Source: Lachnospiraceae bacterium (GTDB lineage: Bacteria > Bacillota > Clostridia > Lachnospirales > Lachnospiraceae). From it: a stretch of DNA of 64,000 nucleotides. The notes under the pieces were generated by a model that saw only the letters and a list, made by a program, of their open reading frames with translations, was not told the origin of the DNA and did no database searches. The stretch is from positions 62,001 through 126,000 of the forward strand of contig JAFPWO010000010.1 of NCBI GenBank assembly GCA_017394885.1, in the 5' to 3' direction. Every line of letters starts with the position of its first letter. The stretch's first letter is position 1. Both the position numbers and the translations under genes were made by a program. This document shows, in pieces, positions 50,870 through 59,789 of this stretch.

Positions 50870-53319
50870 TATTCCATCTTCTCCAGCTTCCAGATGTCGC
50901 TTACGTATTCTTCGATCGTCCGGTCGGAGGAGAATTTGCCGCTGCAGGCGATGTTGCGGATGGCCATGGCCGCCCAGCGGGACGGATCCTTATAGGCCTG
51001 CTCCACGCGCTGGTGCGCGGCTGCGTACGGGCGGAAATCCAGAAGCGTGAAATAGGTATCGGCCCGGCCGTTCACCTTATCCGTCAGCAGGGAATCATAG
51101 ATCGGGCGGAACAGATCCGGCTGCGCGGGCGAATAGAACCCGTTGATCAGCTGCATCAGCACGCGCCGCAGGCTGTCGTCGTCGCGGAAGATCCGCATCG
51201 GATCGTAGTCGCGGTATTTCTCGTGGGTGATGACCTCCTCCGCGCTCATGCCGAAGATGAAGGCATTGTCTTCGCCGACCTCCTCCACGATCTCCACATT
51301 CGCGCCGTCCATGGTACCGATCGTGACCGCGCCGTTCAGCATGAACTTCATGTTGCCGGTGCCGCTGGCTTCCTTGGAGGCGGTGGAGATCTGCTCGCTC
51401 ACGTCGCTCGCCGCGAAGATGATCTCTGCGTTCGATACACAGTAATCCTCGATAAAGACCACCTTCAGCTTCCCTTTGATGCGCGGGTCGTTGTTCACCA
51501 CGTCCGCCACGCTGTTGATCAGCTTGATGGTCAGCTTCGCGATCTGGTACCCGCTGGACGCCTTCGCGCCGAAGATGAAGGTCCGCGGCGTAAACGGGCG
51601 GTCCGGGAAATCGCTGAGCTCGTTATATAAATACATTACATGCAGGATGTTGAGGAGCTGCCGCTTGTACTCATGCAGCCGCTTGACCTGCACGTCGAAG
51701 ATCGAATCGGGGTCGACCTCCACGCCGTTGTGCTCGCGGATATAGTCCTTTAAGCGCTCCTTGTTGAGGCGTTTGATGGCTAAAAACTCGCGCTGCGCCG
51801 CGGGATCGTCCGCATACGGCAGGAGCTTTCTGAGCTGCGTCAGGTCCTTGATCCAGCCGTCTCCGATCTTGTCCGTGATCCAGGAGGCCAGCAGCGGGTC
51901 GCCGTGCAGCAGGAAGCGCCGCTGCGTGATGCCGTTCGTCTTGTTGCTGAACTTCTCCGGCATCATCAGATAGAAATCGTGCAGTTCCTGATTCTTCAGG
52001 ATCTCCGTGTGGAGCTGCGCCACGCCGTTCACGGAGAAGCTCCCCGCGATGGCGAGCGGCGCCATGCGCACGCGTCCTTCGTAGAGGATCGCCATGGCGC
52101 GGATCTTGCTCTCGTCGCCCGGGTAGCGGCGGCGGATCTCCATCACGAAGCGGCGGTTGATCTCGTCCACGATCTGATAGATCCGCGGAAGGAGCCGCGA
52201 GAACAGATCGATGGGCCACTTCTCGGAGGCCTCGGCCATGATGGTGTGGTTCGTGTAGGCGAAGGTATGCGTAACGATCTCCCAGGCCTCGTCCCACTCA
52301 AGGTCGTAGTCGTCCAGCAGGATGCGCATGAGCTCGGCCACGGCGACCGTCGGATGCGTATCGTTCAGCTGGATCACGACCTTCTCGGCCAGGCCGTGGA
52401 TATCGTCGTGGGTCTCCATATAGCGTTCCACGGCCCGCTGCAGGGTCGCGGACACGAAGAAGTACTGCTGCTTTAAGCGCAGTTCCTTCCCGGTATAATG
52501 ATTGTCATTCGGATAGAGCACCTTGCAGATGGTCTCCGCGGTGTTCTCCGCCGCGGCCGCGGCCGCGTAGTCGCCGGCGTCGAAGGATTTAAGCTCCAGC
52601 TGTTCTACCGGCTCTGCGCTCCAGATACGCAGCGTATCGATCACGCTGCTGTCATAGCCGATGACCGGCATATCGTAGGGCACGGCCAGCACGCTGTAAT
52701 AGCCCTCGTGGATGAAGCGGACCCGCCCGCTCTCGTCATATTCGCCGCGGGTATAGCCGCCGAAGTGGATCTCCTTGGTATGGCTCGCGCGGCGCACCTC
52801 GAAGGGGTTGCCGTTCTTTAACCAGTTGTCCGGGACTTCCTTCTGATAGCCGTCCTCGATCACCTGGCGGAACATCCCGTATTTATAACGGATGCCGCAG
52901 CCGTAGGCCGGGTAGCCGAGCGTGGCCAGCGAGTCCAGGAAGCAGGCGGCGAGCCGTCCCAGGCCGCCGTTGCCGAGCGCCCAGTCGCGCTCCTGATCCT
53001 CGATCGTATTCAGGTCGATGCCGTACTCGTCCAGGATCTCCTGCACTTCCTTCTGCGCGCCGAGGTTGATGAGGTTGTTGCCGAGCGCGCGGCCCATGAG
53101 GAACTCCATGGACATGTAGTAGACCATCTTGCGGTCTTCCGCCTTGACGCGCTTCTGCGTCTCTGTCCACTCTGCCATGAACTGCTCCTTGAGCGCCATC
53201 GAGAGGGCAAAATAGATCTGTTCATTCGTGGCTTCCTCGACGCCGGAGATCATCTGCATCTGCAGGATCTCGTTCATACGCTGCTTCAAAAGGTCTTTAT
53301 TGATATTGATCTTGCTCAT
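50869..53319 (-). CDS. glgP: Glycogen/alpha-glucan phosphorylase
   Basis: Protein of 816 aa that removes glucose-1-phosphate from glycogen ends. The PLP lysine block EASGTGNMKFMLNGAVTIGTMDGANVEI (about 655-682) is complete. N-terminal MEFLMGRALGNNLINLG and GGLGRLAACFLDSLATLG are family stretches. The start lies 8 nt downstream of the ileS stop. Glycogen metabolism is supported in the window by glgD at the right edge, though the genes are not adjacent. Confidence 0.96.
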   Translation of the reverse strand: MSKININKDLLKQRMNEILQMQMISGVEEATNEQIYFALSMALKEQFMAEWTETQKRVKAEDRKMVYYMSMEFLMGRALGNNLINLGAQKEVQEILDEYGIDLNTIEDQERDWALGNGGLGRLAACFLDSLATLGYPAYGCGIRYKYGMFRQVIEDGYQKEVPDNWLKNGNPFEVRRASHTKEIHFGGYTRGEYDESGRVRFIHEGYYSVLAVPYDMPVIGYDSSVIDTLRIWSAEPVEQLELKSFDAGDYAAAAAAENTAETICKVLYPNDNHYTGKELRLKQQYFFVSATLQRAVERYMETHDDIHGLAEKVVIQLNDTHPTVAVAELMRILLDDYDLEWDEAWEIVTHTFAYTNHTIMAEASEKWPIDLFSRLLPRIYQIVDEINRRFVMEIRRRYPGDESKIRAMAILYEGRVRMAPLAIAGSFSVNGVAQLHTEILKNQELHDFYLMMPEKFSNKTNGITQRRFLLHGDPLLASWITDKIGDGWIKDLTQLRKLLPYADDPAAQREFLAIKRLNKERLKDYIREHNGVEVDPDSIFDVQVKRLHEYKRQLLNILHVMYLYNELSDFPDRPFTPRTFIFGAKASSGYQIAKLTIKLINSVADVVNNDPRIKGKLKVVFIEDYCVSNAEIIFAASDVSEQISTASKEASGTGNMKFMLNGAVTIGTMDGANVEIVEEVGEDNAFIFGMSAEEVITHEKYRDYDPMRIFRDDDSLRRVLMQLINGFYSPAQPDLFRPIYDSLLTDKVNGRADTYFTLLDFRPYAAAHQRVEQAYKDPSRWAAMAIRNIACSGKFSSDRTIEEYVSDIWKLEKME

Positions 53320-53327
53320 ACGTCTGC

Positions 53328-56300
53328 TTATTTCCTCTCTACCCCGAGGATGATGGTTTCCCCGTTAATATTCCATTCTTTCGTGTATCCCTTCGCGCCT
53401 GCGTCCAGGGCGTCGGCCAGGACCTCGCCGCGGATCTCCGCCTCGTTGCGCTTAAGAAGCGCGGCCAGCTTTTCATTGCCTTCATAGGACAGCACGATGC
53501 GGTCCATGACCTCGAAGCCGGCTTCCTTGCGCATGGTCTGGACCTTGCTCACGATCTCGCGCACGAAGCCTTCTTCGATGAGCTCCGGCGTCAGATTCGT
53601 ATCCAGGACTACGGTGCACTCGCCGTCCTGCTCGGAGACGAAGCCCTCCTTCTGCGTGACCGCGATCAGGAGGTCGCTCTCTTCCAGCTCCGCCGGGCCG
53701 GTGGAAAGATCCAGTGTGATTTTTCCTTCCGCCTTGAGCGCGGCCATGGCCTTCGCGCCGTCCAGTTCGGCAAGGAGCGTGCGGATCTCATTGAGCTGCC
53801 TTCCGAAGCGCGGACCGAGCGTGCGCATCTGCGGCTTGAAGCTGTAATCCACCAGATGATCCGCCTCCTCGGTAAACTCCAGGGCTTTCACGTTCAGCTC
53901 TTCCGCGATGATGTCATCGTAGTATTCGCCGAGTTCGAACGGCGCCTTGACCAGCATGCGGCTAAGCGGCTGGCGGTTTTTGATATTCGCGGTATTGCGC
54001 GCCGCGCGGCCCATCGTGACGAGCTTCACGGCGTGATCCATATCCTTTTCCAGGGCCGGATCGATGAGGCTCTCATCCGCCTTCGGATAAAAGCACAGAT
54101 GGATGCTCTCCTTCGCCCCCGGCAGCACCGGCCGCACGATATTCTGATAGATCGCCTCGGTCATGAAGGGAACCATCGGCGCGGCCAGCAGGCTGACGGT
54201 ATAAAGCGCTTCGAAGAGCGTCATATAAGCATTTACCTTATCCGGCTCCATGCCGCTTGCCCAATAACGCTCGCGGCAGCGGCGCACGTACCAGTTGGAC
54301 AGATCCTCCACGAACGCCGCCAGCGCGCGGGAGGCCTCGGTCACATGGTAGTTTTCCAGGTTCTGGTCAACGGTCCGGATCAGGCTGTTGAGTTTCGAGC
54401 GAAGCCAGCGGTCCATGACCGGCAGATCCTTCGGCTCCCACTTCCCGTCCGTCATATATTTCGAAGGATCGAACTGATCGATCTCCGCGTACAGCGTATA
54501 GAAAGCATAGCTGTTCCACAGCGTGCTCATGAACTTGGAGCGGCCCTCCAGCACGGCTTCCTCATAGAAGCGCTTGGGCAGCCACGGCGCGGAGCTGTTG
54601 TAGAAGTACCAGCGGATCGCGTCGGCGCCGTATTTCTCCAGGGCGTCAAAGGGATCGACCACGTTGCCTTTGGACTTACTCATCTTCTGGCCATTCTTGT
54701 CCTGCACCAGGCCCAGCACGATGACGTTTTCGTACGGGGACTTGTCAAAGAGCAGCGTCCCCTCCGCCATCAGGGAATGGAACCAGCCGCGGGTCTGGTC
54801 CACGGCCTCGGAAATGAACTGCGCCGGGAACTGCTGCGCGAACACGTCCTGATTTTCAAAAGGATAATGATGCTGCGCAAAAGGCATCGCACCGGAATCG
54901 AACCAGCAGTCGATGACCTCCGGGACGCGGTGCATTACGCCGCCGCACTTTTCACAGGGGACCGTGATCTCATCCACATACGGACGGTGCAGCTCGACAT
55001 TCGCCGCCTTCGGATCGCCGCTCTTTTCCGCGAGCTCCGCACGGGAGCCGATGCAGATACGGTGGCCGCAGCCGCATTCCCAGATGTTGAGCGGCGTGCC
55101 CCAGTAGCGGTTCCGGGAGATCGCCCAGTCCTGGATATTCTCCAGCCAGTTGCCGAAGCGCCCGCTGCCGATGGCTTCCGGCAGCCAGTTTACGGTGTTG
55201 TTATTCTTCACCAGGTCATCCTTGTACTCGCTTTCGCGGATGTACCAGGAATCGCGGGCATAGTAGATGAGCGGGGTATCGCAGCGCCAGCAGTGCGGAT
55301 ATTCATGCTCGAACTTCGGCGCATCAAACAGCAGGCCGGCGGCGTCCAGATCCTTCAGGATCACGGGGTCCGCTTTCTTTACGAAGAGCCCTGCGTACGG
55401 GGTCTCCGTCGTCATTTCGCCCTTGCCGTCTACGAACTGCACGAAGGGCAGGCCGTATTTGCGGCCCACGTTCGCGTCGTCTTCACCGAAGGCCGGGGCG
55501 ATATGGACGATGCCGGTACCGTCGGTCATCGTAACGTAGTTATCACAGGTCACATAGAAGGCCTTCTCCGTACGCTGCTCCGCCACAAACTTGCCCGTAA
55601 AGGCAAAGAGCGGCTCGTACTCCTTATATTCCAGATCCTTGCCGGTAAAGCGCTCCAGCACCTCGGTCTCCGTCTCCGCGCCGAGCACGGTCTTTAAAAG
55701 CGCTTCCGCGAGGATATATTTACGGCCTTCTTCTTTTGCCAGCACCTTGACGTAAGTCTCGTCCGGGTTCACGCAGAGCGCGACGTTCGACGGCAGGGTC
55801 CAGGGCGTGGTCGTCCACACCAGGAAGTAGCTGTTGTCTTCGCCCTTCACCTTGAAGCGGGCGATGGCCGAGCGCTCCTTGACGAGCTTATAGCCCTGCG
55901 AGACTTCCGCCGTGGACAGCGGGGTACCGCAGCGCGGGCAGTAGGGAACGATCTTAAAGCCCTTGTACAGCAGGCCCTTTTTCCACAGCTCGGACAGCGC
56001 CCACCACTCGGACTCGATGTATTCGTCATGATAGGTCACGTAGGGGTTCTTCATGTCCGCCCAGAAGCCGACGGTATCGGAGAACTGCTCCCACATCTCC
56101 TTATATTTCCAGACCGATTCCTTGCATTTCTGGATGAAAGGCTCGATCCCGTATTCTTCGATCTGCTCCTTGCCGTTTAAGCCCAGCGCCTTCTCCACTT
56201 CCAGCTCCACCGGCAGGCCGTGGGTGTCCCAGCCGGCCTTGCGGGGGACGTAATACCCTTTCATCGTGCGGTAGCGCGGGATCATGTCCTTGATGACGCG

Positions 56301-56483
56301 GGTCTCCACGTGGCCGATGTGCGGCTTGCCGTTGGCCGTAGGCGGGCCGTCATAGAACGTATAGACCGGGCAGCCCTCTCTTTCCGAGAGCGACTTTTCA
56401 AAGATCTGATTCTCCTTCCAGAACTTCAGGACTTCCTTTTCCCGTCCGACAAAGTTCATGTCTGTGGGAACCTTTTTGTACAT
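53328..56483 (-). CDS. ileS: Isoleucyl-tRNA synthetase, type 2
   Basis: Protein of 1051 aa. The active-site block GKPHIGHVETRVIKDMIPRY (HIGH) and KMSKSKGNVVDPFDAL (KMSKS) are clear, with the editing domain between. The total length, the AGWDTHGLPVELEVEKALG form and the lack of a C-terminal zinc finger place it with the eukaryote-like IleRS type 2, which is naturally less sensitive to mupirocin than type 1. Preceded by an Ile T-box leader and its own promoter, and followed by glgP after 8 nt. Confidence 0.95.
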   Translation of the reverse strand: MYKKVPTDMNFVGREKEVLKFWKENQIFEKSLSEREGCPVYTFYDGPPTANGKPHIGHVETRVIKDMIPRYRTMKGYYVPRKAGWDTHGLPVELEVEKALGLNGKEQIEEYGIEPFIQKCKESVWKYKEMWEQFSDTVGFWADMKNPYVTYHDEYIESEWWALSELWKKGLLYKGFKIVPYCPRCGTPLSTAEVSQGYKLVKERSAIARFKVKGEDNSYFLVWTTTPWTLPSNVALCVNPDETYVKVLAKEEGRKYILAEALLKTVLGAETETEVLERFTGKDLEYKEYEPLFAFTGKFVAEQRTEKAFYVTCDNYVTMTDGTGIVHIAPAFGEDDANVGRKYGLPFVQFVDGKGEMTTETPYAGLFVKKADPVILKDLDAAGLLFDAPKFEHEYPHCWRCDTPLIYYARDSWYIRESEYKDDLVKNNNTVNWLPEAIGSGRFGNWLENIQDWAISRNRYWGTPLNIWECGCGHRICIGSRAELAEKSGDPKAANVELHRPYVDEITVPCEKCGGVMHRVPEVIDCWFDSGAMPFAQHHYPFENQDVFAQQFPAQFISEAVDQTRGWFHSLMAEGTLLFDKSPYENVIVLGLVQDKNGQKMSKSKGNVVDPFDALEKYGADAIRWYFYNSSAPWLPKRFYEEAVLEGRSKFMSTLWNSYAFYTLYAEIDQFDPSKYMTDGKWEPKDLPVMDRWLRSKLNSLIRTVDQNLENYHVTEASRALAAFVEDLSNWYVRRCRERYWASGMEPDKVNAYMTLFEALYTVSLLAAPMVPFMTEAIYQNIVRPVLPGAKESIHLCFYPKADESLIDPALEKDMDHAVKLVTMGRAARNTANIKNRQPLSRMLVKAPFELGEYYDDIIAEELNVKALEFTEEADHLVDYSFKPQMRTLGPRFGRQLNEIRTLLAELDGAKAMAALKAEGKITLDLSTGPAELEESDLLIAVTQKEGFVSEQDGECTVVLDTNLTPELIEEGFVREIVSKVQTMRKEAGFEVMDRIVLSYEGNEKLAALLKRNEAEIRGEVLADALDAGAKGYTKEWNINGETIILGVERK

Positions 56484-56501
56484 ACTTATCCTCCTTATAC
56501 G

Positions 56502-56747
56502 AAAAAACCCGCCCCAAACGGGACGAGAAACTCGCTATACCACCCATTTGACACATACTGACATACGCGCTCCGCGCTCACGGGCGGATCCCGGCCGGGC
56601 CTACTGATGATATCCATGTTCGGGCGGCAGCTCCGGAGGGACTTTCATCGCGCCGCTACTCGCACCGGTTCTCAGCTTCCCCGGCTCTCTGTGCCTTTGG
56701 CAGGCGCGCTACTTTCTCCATCATAGCCTTTCGGTATTCAATTGACC
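56502..56747 (-). ncRNA. T-box riboswitch leader of ileS (isoleucine)
   Basis: Minus strand. It shows a stem-I region with GAAGCTGAGAACCGG, an ATC codon in the GGATATCATCAG stretch as candidate specifier, the T-box core TGGGTGGTATAGCGAG (56531-56546) and the terminator CTCGTCCC-GTTT-GGGGCGGG plus TTTTTT (56502-56527). Uncharged tRNA-Ile pairing with the specifier and T-box would favour the antiterminator. It fills most of the 361-nt gap 56484-56844, which holds no gene. Confidence 0.9.
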
Positions 56748-56753
56748 TGAAAT

Positions 56754-56782
56754 AGTATATAAGAAAACACAGAAACTGTCAA
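56754..56782 (-). promoter_or_regulatory. Promoter of the ileS T-box transcript
   Basis: Minus strand TTGACA, 17-nt spacer, TATACT; places the RNA start near 56747. Confidence 0.85.
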
Positions 56783-56844
56783 GATAAAAACACGGAAAAA
56801 GGGCGGTTGGAACGGCTCTTTTGGGGGAATGCGGCGCATTACTG

Positions 56845-57786
56845 CTACGCTCCGAGGAAGCGTGTGAGCAGGACGTAGAGCAGCGGCAGGGTGACAAGGC
56901 TCAGGAGGCTGGAGATCAGCGCCATCGCGGCGCCGGGGCGGGCGTCCTTGCCGAAGCGCGGCGGGTAGATCACCGCGAAGAGTCCGAGCGGCACCGAGTG
57001 GGTGAAAAGGACGAACTGCATCAGACGGTCATCAGCCCCGGCGAAATACGCGATCGCCAGAAGGACCAGCGGGATCAGGACCATGCGGATAAGGCAGATC
57101 AGATACGCCTTTTTATCGAGGAACATCTCCTTCAGCACAAAGCCGCCGATCGTCAGGCCCGTGAGCAGCATGGCGATCGGGCTGAACATGGCCGAGCAGG
57201 CGGAAAGCGCGTCGGAGAGGAAGGCCGGCATAACCTTTCCGAAGCCGGCCAGCCCCAGCGCCGCGCCGATCACCATGGCGATCATGGAAGGATTGAGCAG
57301 ATTCTTCCACAGCGCTCCGTCTTTCTTCGGCGTGAGCAGCGGGACGCCGTACAGATAGCAGCCGACGCTCATGGGCAGGGTAAAGAGGATGAAATAGTAC
57401 AGCGCCTCCTCACCGAACAGGGCCTGCACCAGCGCGTAGCCGACAAAGCCCCAGCTGGTATAGATCAGCTGGTAGCGATAGAGATTCCGGTAGTAGCCTT
57501 CCTTCACGAAGAGTCTGGAGATCGGACCGGCGAGGAGAATGATCACGATCTCCAGCGCGAGGGAAAGGAGCATCGGTTTTGAATAAGACCGGATCGATTC
57601 GAGCGTGCAGTGGCGGATGAAAGCATTGAGAACGACGCCCGGGATGATGAAATCGCTCTCCAGGCGCGATAAGACTGCCGCCGCACTGTCGGGCAGCACA
57701 TTCCGCTTCCGCAGCACGAAGCCGGCTGCGATGAAGAGGAACATATACAGAAGGGGATTCAAGAGGATTATGAATACTGTGAACAT
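56845..57786 (-). CDS. AEC family transporter
   Basis: Membrane protein of 313 aa with ten hydrophobic segments in two five-helix halves, of the auxin efflux carrier (AEC) family, which exports or exchanges small organic anions. The typical NPSMIAMVIGAALGLAG lies at the centre (about 175-191), and the N-terminal NPLLYMFLFIAAGFVLRKRNVLP is characteristic. The start at 57786 is favoured by AAGG upstream and by the family start; a longer in-frame extension is hydrophilic. Substrate unknown. Divergent from the small membrane-protein operon across 322 bp. Confidence 0.83.
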   Translation of the reverse strand: MFTVFIILLNPLLYMFLFIAAGFVLRKRNVLPDSAAAVLSRLESDFIIPGVVLNAFIRHCTLESIRSYSKPMLLSLALEIVIILLAGPISRLFVKEGYYRNLYRYQLIYTSWGFVGYALVQALFGEEALYYFILFTLPMSVGCYLYGVPLLTPKKDGALWKNLLNPSMIAMVIGAALGLAGFGKVMPAFLSDALSACSAMFSPIAMLLTGLTIGGFVLKEMFLDKKAYLICLIRMVLIPLVLLAIAYFAGADDRLMQFVLFTHSVPLGLFAVIYPPRFGKDARPGAAMALISSLLSLVTLPLLYVLLTRFLGA

Positions 57787-57906
57787 CGCTACTGCCCTTG
57801 TCTTCTCACACGCGCAGTCATCCTGCGGCAATGCCGAGCTGCGCCACTACATTAAGACTTGTTTTTCCTTCTTTTCAAAATATCTCCTACAATTCAACCT
57901 GGATTC

Positions 57907-57936
57907 ATCGTAGCATCCAAAGAGGTTCACTGTCAA
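57907..57936 (-). promoter_or_regulatory. Promoter of the AEC transporter
   Basis: Minus strand TTGACA, 18-nt spacer, TACGAT. Located in the 322-bp gap 57787-58108, which contains no gene. Confidence 0.65.
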
Positions 57937-58027
57937 GATTGGATGTCGGATGAGAGGGCAAGAAAAAGGTCCCGACGGACACGCGCGGCAACAGAGCACC
58001 GCGGTTGTAAGATTCTTATGTTTTTGC

Positions 58028-58056
58028 TTGCGCGAAAAGGCATTACATGCTATACT
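58028..58056 (+). promoter_or_regulatory. Promoter of the 58109 operon
   Basis: TTGCGC, 17-nt spacer, TATACT. Confidence 0.65.
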
Positions 58057-58108
58057 TTTGTGACGTACGCGGGAAGCGAAGTTCCCACTGCCAGACGGAG
58101 GAATTACC

Positions 58109-58645
58109 ATGTCTTACTCTTTGTATCTTGCCTTAAGCCTGCGTCCCGTCACCTTCCTTGTACTGATGAGTACCTGGGGTGTGCTGGCCATCGTTTTGGG
58201 TGTGGTGGCGGCCGTGCTGGTCGCGCTGTACTTCTACGGCAAGCGCCTGCAGAAAAAGCAGGACGACGCGCAGGCGCAGATCGACGCGCAGAAGCAAACC
58301 GTTTCGATCCTTGTTATCGATAAGAAGAAACTGCGGCCGAAGGAATCCGGCCTGCCGGAGATGGCGCTGTCCCAGATCCCCTGGTACGCGAAGCGCGCGA
58401 AGCTCCCCATCGTGAAGGCGAAGATCGGCCCGCAGATCATGTCATTGGTGGCCGACCAGGGCGTGTTTGACGTCATCCCCGTGAAGAAGGAATGCAAGGT
58501 CTCGTTAAGCGGTATTTATATTACGGAGATCAAGTCGGTCCGCGGCGGGAAGATCCCGGATCCGCCCAAGAAAAAGAAGCTGTGGGAGCGGATCTTGAGG
58601 CGCGATGACGCCGCGAAGAAGACGGCTTCCAATAAGAAGAAATAA
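58109..58645 (+). CDS. Small membrane-anchored protein of unknown function
   Basis: Protein of 178 aa, not recognised as a named family. One transmembrane segment (about 22-45, LMSTWGVLAIVLGVVAAVLVALYFYG) is followed by a short Lys/Gln/Asp-rich helix (about 46-65) and a compact cytoplasmic or external domain of about 90 aa (LVIDKKKLRPKESGLPEMAL to YITEIKSV) with an OB- or SH3-like strand pattern, ending in a basic KKK-rich tail. GGAGG lies 9 nt upstream. It precedes the foldase-like lipoprotein by 39 nt on the same strand, so both may act in secretion; this is inference. Confidence 0.7.
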   Translation: MSYSLYLALSLRPVTFLVLMSTWGVLAIVLGVVAAVLVALYFYGKRLQKKQDDAQAQIDAQKQTVSILVIDKKKLRPKESGLPEMALSQIPWYAKRAKLPIVKAKIGPQIMSLVADQGVFDVIPVKKECKVSLSGIYITEIKSVRGGKIPDPPKKKKLWERILRRDDAAKKTASNKKK

Positions 58646-58684
58646 GCTTTCCAATCGCTTTTGAATTCAGGAGGATATATATTT

Positions 58685-59710
58685 ATGAAACGTTTCGTTA
58701 AGATCATTGCGCTGTGCCTGATCTCCGCGCTGCTCTTTACCGGCTGCGGTTCGAATAACTACAGCTCCACAGTCGCCGCGACCTACGGCGACAAGACCGT
58801 CTATCTGGACGAGGCCAATTTCTGGCTGCGCTATTTCCAGCAGACCTATGAGAGCTACTACGGCACGTACTTTTCCTATTACGGCATTACGGATATGTGG
58901 TCTCAGTCGAGCGGCAACCGCACCCAGACCTACGCCGAGAGCGCCCGGGAACAGGTGATGGCCGAGTATCTGCAGGCCTTTATCCTGCTGGACCACGCCG
59001 CGGATTACGATATCACGCTGACCGAAGAGGACCAGAAGAAGATCGAGGAAGCGGCGGACAGCATCATGGCCAGCACCAGCTTTCTTGAGCTGGCGAAGGA
59101 GAGCGATCTGACCAAGGAGAAACTGATCGACTGGATCGGCACCCGCTCCCAGGCCCTTAAAGTTTACGAAGGCGTAAAGGCCCAGGCCCCGAACGTGTCC
59201 GTCAGCGATGAGGACGCGGACAGCTTCAGCGTGAACTATTTCCTGGTCTACTCTTCCACCTCGCTCAAGGAGAGCGATTTCGCAAAGCTGGCCGGGAATG
59301 AGGATTCCACGGACGAGACCGCGATCGAGGGCGAGGCGCTGGCGAAGCGTCTGGAGGACTGCCTGAAGAACGGCGTGGAATACGATAAGATCAAGGAAGC
59401 GTTCACGTCGCTCACCGCCAACAGCGCCGCGTACCGCTACGCCGACACCAACAATTCTTCGATCCTCTATTCCAAGGCGAAGGAGATGAAGGAGGGCGAG
59501 GTGCAGATCATTGAGGCTTCCGGCAACTACTACGTGATGCAGATGAAGGATCTGCACGATGAGCACGAGACCGCCCACGCCCGCGAGGATCTCGAGGACG
59601 AGCAGCGCGTGGACTACTTCAACGAAGTGCTGGCCGAGTGGAAGAAGGCTGCGAAGGAGTTCTCCGTAAAGAGCAGCTTCAAGAACCTGAAGATGAGCAG
59701 CGCAAGCTGA
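58685..59710 (+). CDS. Foldase-like lipoprotein (PrsA/SurA-type)
   Basis: Protein of 341 aa. The signal peptide has lipobox FTGC (Cys about 22), followed by a SurA-N/PrsA-like helical segment (YGDKTVYLDEANFWLRYFQQTYE ... LQAFILLDHAADYDITLTEEDQKKIEEA) and a C-terminal region (about 180-300) with the rough layout of a parvulin-type PPIase domain but no clear catalytic signature. It probably chaperones secreted proteins on the outside of the membrane. AGGAGG precedes the start. The assignment as active isomerase is uncertain. Terminator behind. Confidence 0.75.
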   Translation: MKRFVKIIALCLISALLFTGCGSNNYSSTVAATYGDKTVYLDEANFWLRYFQQTYESYYGTYFSYYGITDMWSQSSGNRTQTYAESAREQVMAEYLQAFILLDHAADYDITLTEEDQKKIEEAADSIMASTSFLELAKESDLTKEKLIDWIGTRSQALKVYEGVKAQAPNVSVSDEDADSFSVNYFLVYSSTSLKESDFAKLAGNEDSTDETAIEGEALAKRLEDCLKNGVEYDKIKEAFTSLTANSAAYRYADTNNSSILYSKAKEMKEGEVQIIEASGNYYVMQMKDLHDEHETAHAREDLEDEQRVDYFNEVLAEWKKAAKEFSVKSSFKNLKMSSAS

Positions 59711-59724
59711 GAAAAACTGAAAAC

Positions 59725-59765
59725 AAAAAATCCTCCTGAAGAACTGATTCAGGAGGATTTTTTAT
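59725..59765. terminator. Terminator after the foldase-like gene
   Basis: A-run, AATCCTCCTGA-AGAACTGAT-TCAGGAGGATT, then TTTT; bidirectional, also ending the convergent symporter gene. Confidence 0.92.
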
Positions 59766-59789
59766 GTCCGCAAATCATTCTGCGGCACA

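Noticed and set aside
53856..55697. Open reading frame of 613 codons antisense to ileS
   Set aside because: A product of GC-rich codon use on the opposite strand: no motif, no ribosome site, and it lies wholly inside a conserved synthetase gene.
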